Positions 63,055 through 64,000 of a stretch of 64,000 nucleotides of DNA are shown here, in pieces; position 1 is the first letter of the stretch; each line of letters begins with the position of its first letter. The stretch covers positions 2,222,756 through 2,286,755 of the forward strand of contig NZ_LT629945.1 of the NCBI RefSeq assembly GCF_900104675.1, in the 5' to 3' direction. The DNA comes from Angelakisella massiliensis (GTDB lineage: Bacteria; Bacillota; Clostridia; Oscillospirales; Ruminococcaceae). The notes under the pieces are model-generated. The model saw nothing but the letters and a program-made list of their open reading frames with translations. It was not told the DNA's origin and made no database searches. The position numbers were made by a program, and so were the translations under genes.

Positions 63055-63785
63055 ACGGTTTCATCCTCCTTTACGCTGTAATCCCGGTTTCGGGTGGGTG
63101 GGGCTGCTTTCCTGGCGTCCTCACCGGCCCAGCGCCGGATGGTGGCGGCATGGCTCTGATACCGCTTGCCGGTAGAAGCCATGTACTCGGACAGCTTTTC
63201 GATGTACTGGCCCCATATCGTGGGAAAGCTGGCCTGCAGGTCTGCCAGTTCCTCGTCCGTCAGGAAAACATTCTGGTAACGGCCATAGGCGCGGGCGGGG
63301 CGTCCCTTCTCTATCTCTCTCTTTATCTCTATCTCTTTCTCTAACTCTATCTCTATCTCTGGTGGACGAATGTCGGACAAATGTCCGCCGTTTGTCCGGG
63401 GCGCGGAAAGGGCCTTGTTTTGGAGCCTTGCCGCCCGCTTTCGCTCGGCCTCGGTGGAGGACTGGCCGATCAGCAGTTCGATATTGCTCATGTAGAAGGT
63501 GCCGCTGTCCAGCACTTCCACAAGGCCCAGCTTCAGGAAGATTTGCAAGGCCCTCTCCACAGTGCCGATCTGCTGGCGGGTGATGGTGGCAATCATCTGT
63601 GCCGTGTAGGGGATATTCTCGTCAAGCTGGAGCCGCCCGCCGTGTTTCAGGGATTTCAGATACAGCTTGAGCAGGATGTTGGAGTACAGAACACCGTCCT
63701 GCATACTTTCCAGCAGCACGATGGAGTCATCGTCAAAATAGTTCTCTTTGAGTTTCAGGTAGTAATATTTTCGATTGTCTGACAT
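63051..63785 (-). CDS. Phage-type replisome organizer protein
   Basis: A 244-residue replication-initiation protein. The N-terminal winged-helix domain is characteristic (KYYYLKLKENYFDDDSI, SNILLKLYLKSLKHGGRLQL, IATITRQQIGTVERAL). A central low-complexity stretch of alternating Glu/Ile/Lys (EIEIELEKEIEIK) is coded by a CT-rich microsatellite. It is the usual partner of the DnaC-like ATPase encoded next. CAAGGAGGAACCC precedes the ATG. Confidence 0.9.
   Translation of the reverse strand: MSDNRKYYYLKLKENYFDDDSIVLLESMQDGVLYSNILLKLYLKSLKHGGRLQLDENIPYTAQMIATITRQQIGTVERALQIFLKLGLVEVLDSGTFYMSNIELLIGQSSTEAERKRAARLQNKALSAPRTNGGHLSDIRPPEIEIELEKEIEIKREIEKGRPARAYGRYQNVFLTDEELADLQASFPTIWGQYIEKLSEYMASTGKRYQSHAATIRRWAGEDARKAAPPTRNRDYSVKEDETV
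63309..63361. repeat. TCTATC/TCT microsatellite inside the replisome organizer gene
   Basis: About 53 bases of imperfect TCTATCTC repeats on the plus strand, coding for the Glu/Ile/Lys linker. Replication slippage here would change linker length or frame. Confidence 0.85.
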
Positions 63786-63898
63786 GGGTTCCTCCTTGGG
63801 GTTTGTTTCAGGGGTCTGTACGCCTTTAGAGGGCCGTTTTGGGGGCCAGAGGATAAATCTATCAGGCCCCCAGCGACACCCTCGAAAAAGTCCTTGAT

Positions 63899-64000
63899 TT
63901 ACAAGGGTTTTTCAGCCCCTAAATGCGTAGAAAGGTAGTATCTTTTCCGCTGTCGTTCTGCCTCTTTGCGGCGGCGTACCTGAACAGCACATTCCGGGCA
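63899..64000 (-). CDS. Cysteine-rich VLP-type protein, C-terminal fragment at window edge
   Basis: The minus strand is open from the right edge to a TAA at 63899 and encodes the last 33 residues: CPECAVQVRRRKEAERQRK, then YYLSTHLGAEKPL. This resembles the C-terminus of the cysteine-rich VLP proteins found ahead of replisome-organizer genes in Firmicutes conjugative elements. Only the tail is visible. Confidence 0.7.
   Translation of the reverse strand, partial: CPECAVQVRRRKEAERQRKRYYLSTHLGAEKPL

Overview
The window looks like the chromosome of a spore-forming, G+C-moderate Clostridia species, probably an Oscillospiraceae/Ruminococcaceae-type gut bacterium. The evidence is a SCIFF peptide with its radical SAM maturase, the germination amidase gene cwlD, a SpoIIM-like gene next to a XerD-type recombinase, a lysine riboswitch on asd, meso-DAP dehydrogenase, strong AGGAGG-type ribosome binding sites, and mobile modules typical of gut Firmicutes. 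The species assignment is inference; no rRNA is present.

Layout. 1-8.5 kb is housekeeping: asd (partial, minus) behind a lysine riboswitch, then queA-tgt (queuosine), yajC, a small membrane protein, the SCIFF peptide scfA and maturase scfB, dcd, a SpoIIM-like membrane protein and a convergent XerD-like recombinase. 8.7-16.2 kb is mostly minus strand: a GME-fold protein, an orphan efflux pair (membrane fusion protein plus permease, no ATPase), and GNAT-cwlD-radA. A flavodoxin-like reductase and a 5'-truncated aldo/keto reductase follow. 17.9-27.5 kb is a carbohydrate locus: a divergent RpiR regulator faces a seven-gene operon coding for a HAD phosphatase, a three-gene sugar ABC importer, a GH116 glycosidase, a PHP phosphoesterase and a calcineurin-type phosphoesterase. 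27.9-29.8 kb holds one decayed and one intact IS200-like element and an orphan C-terminal ORF. 29.9-30.3 kb has four minus-strand tRNA genes (Gly, Arg, His, Gln in order of transcription).

30.7-43.5 kb returns to core genes: a UvrD/PcrA-like helicase, an AI-2E-family permease, an ABC-F ATPase, an RlmD-type methyltransferase, a PF06541 membrane protein, CorA, TrmO, meso-DAP dehydrogenase and a split ThrE-type exporter. A second RlmD-family gene (43.5-44.9 kb) with an unusual C-terminal extension marks the likely left edge of accessory DNA.

44.9-64 kb is accessory and mobile. A minus-strand, A+T-rich defence-like operon encodes a single-chain restriction-methyltransferase-like protein, a SIR2-domain protein and a HerA-type ATPase. 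An IS110-family element inserted in the opposite orientation separates the last two genes, and its upstream leader looks like a structured (bridge-type) RNA. Next come a sigma-like factor/XRE/HTH control module, a CHC2 primase and D5-type helicase replication module, a MobV relaxase and a large serine recombinase, together an integrative mobilizable element. A second conjugative-element module (TnpW, DnaC-like ATPase, replisome organizer, end of a cysteine-rich VLP protein) runs off the right edge. The defence operon is the most interesting feature; the GH116-triple-phosphatase operon is second.
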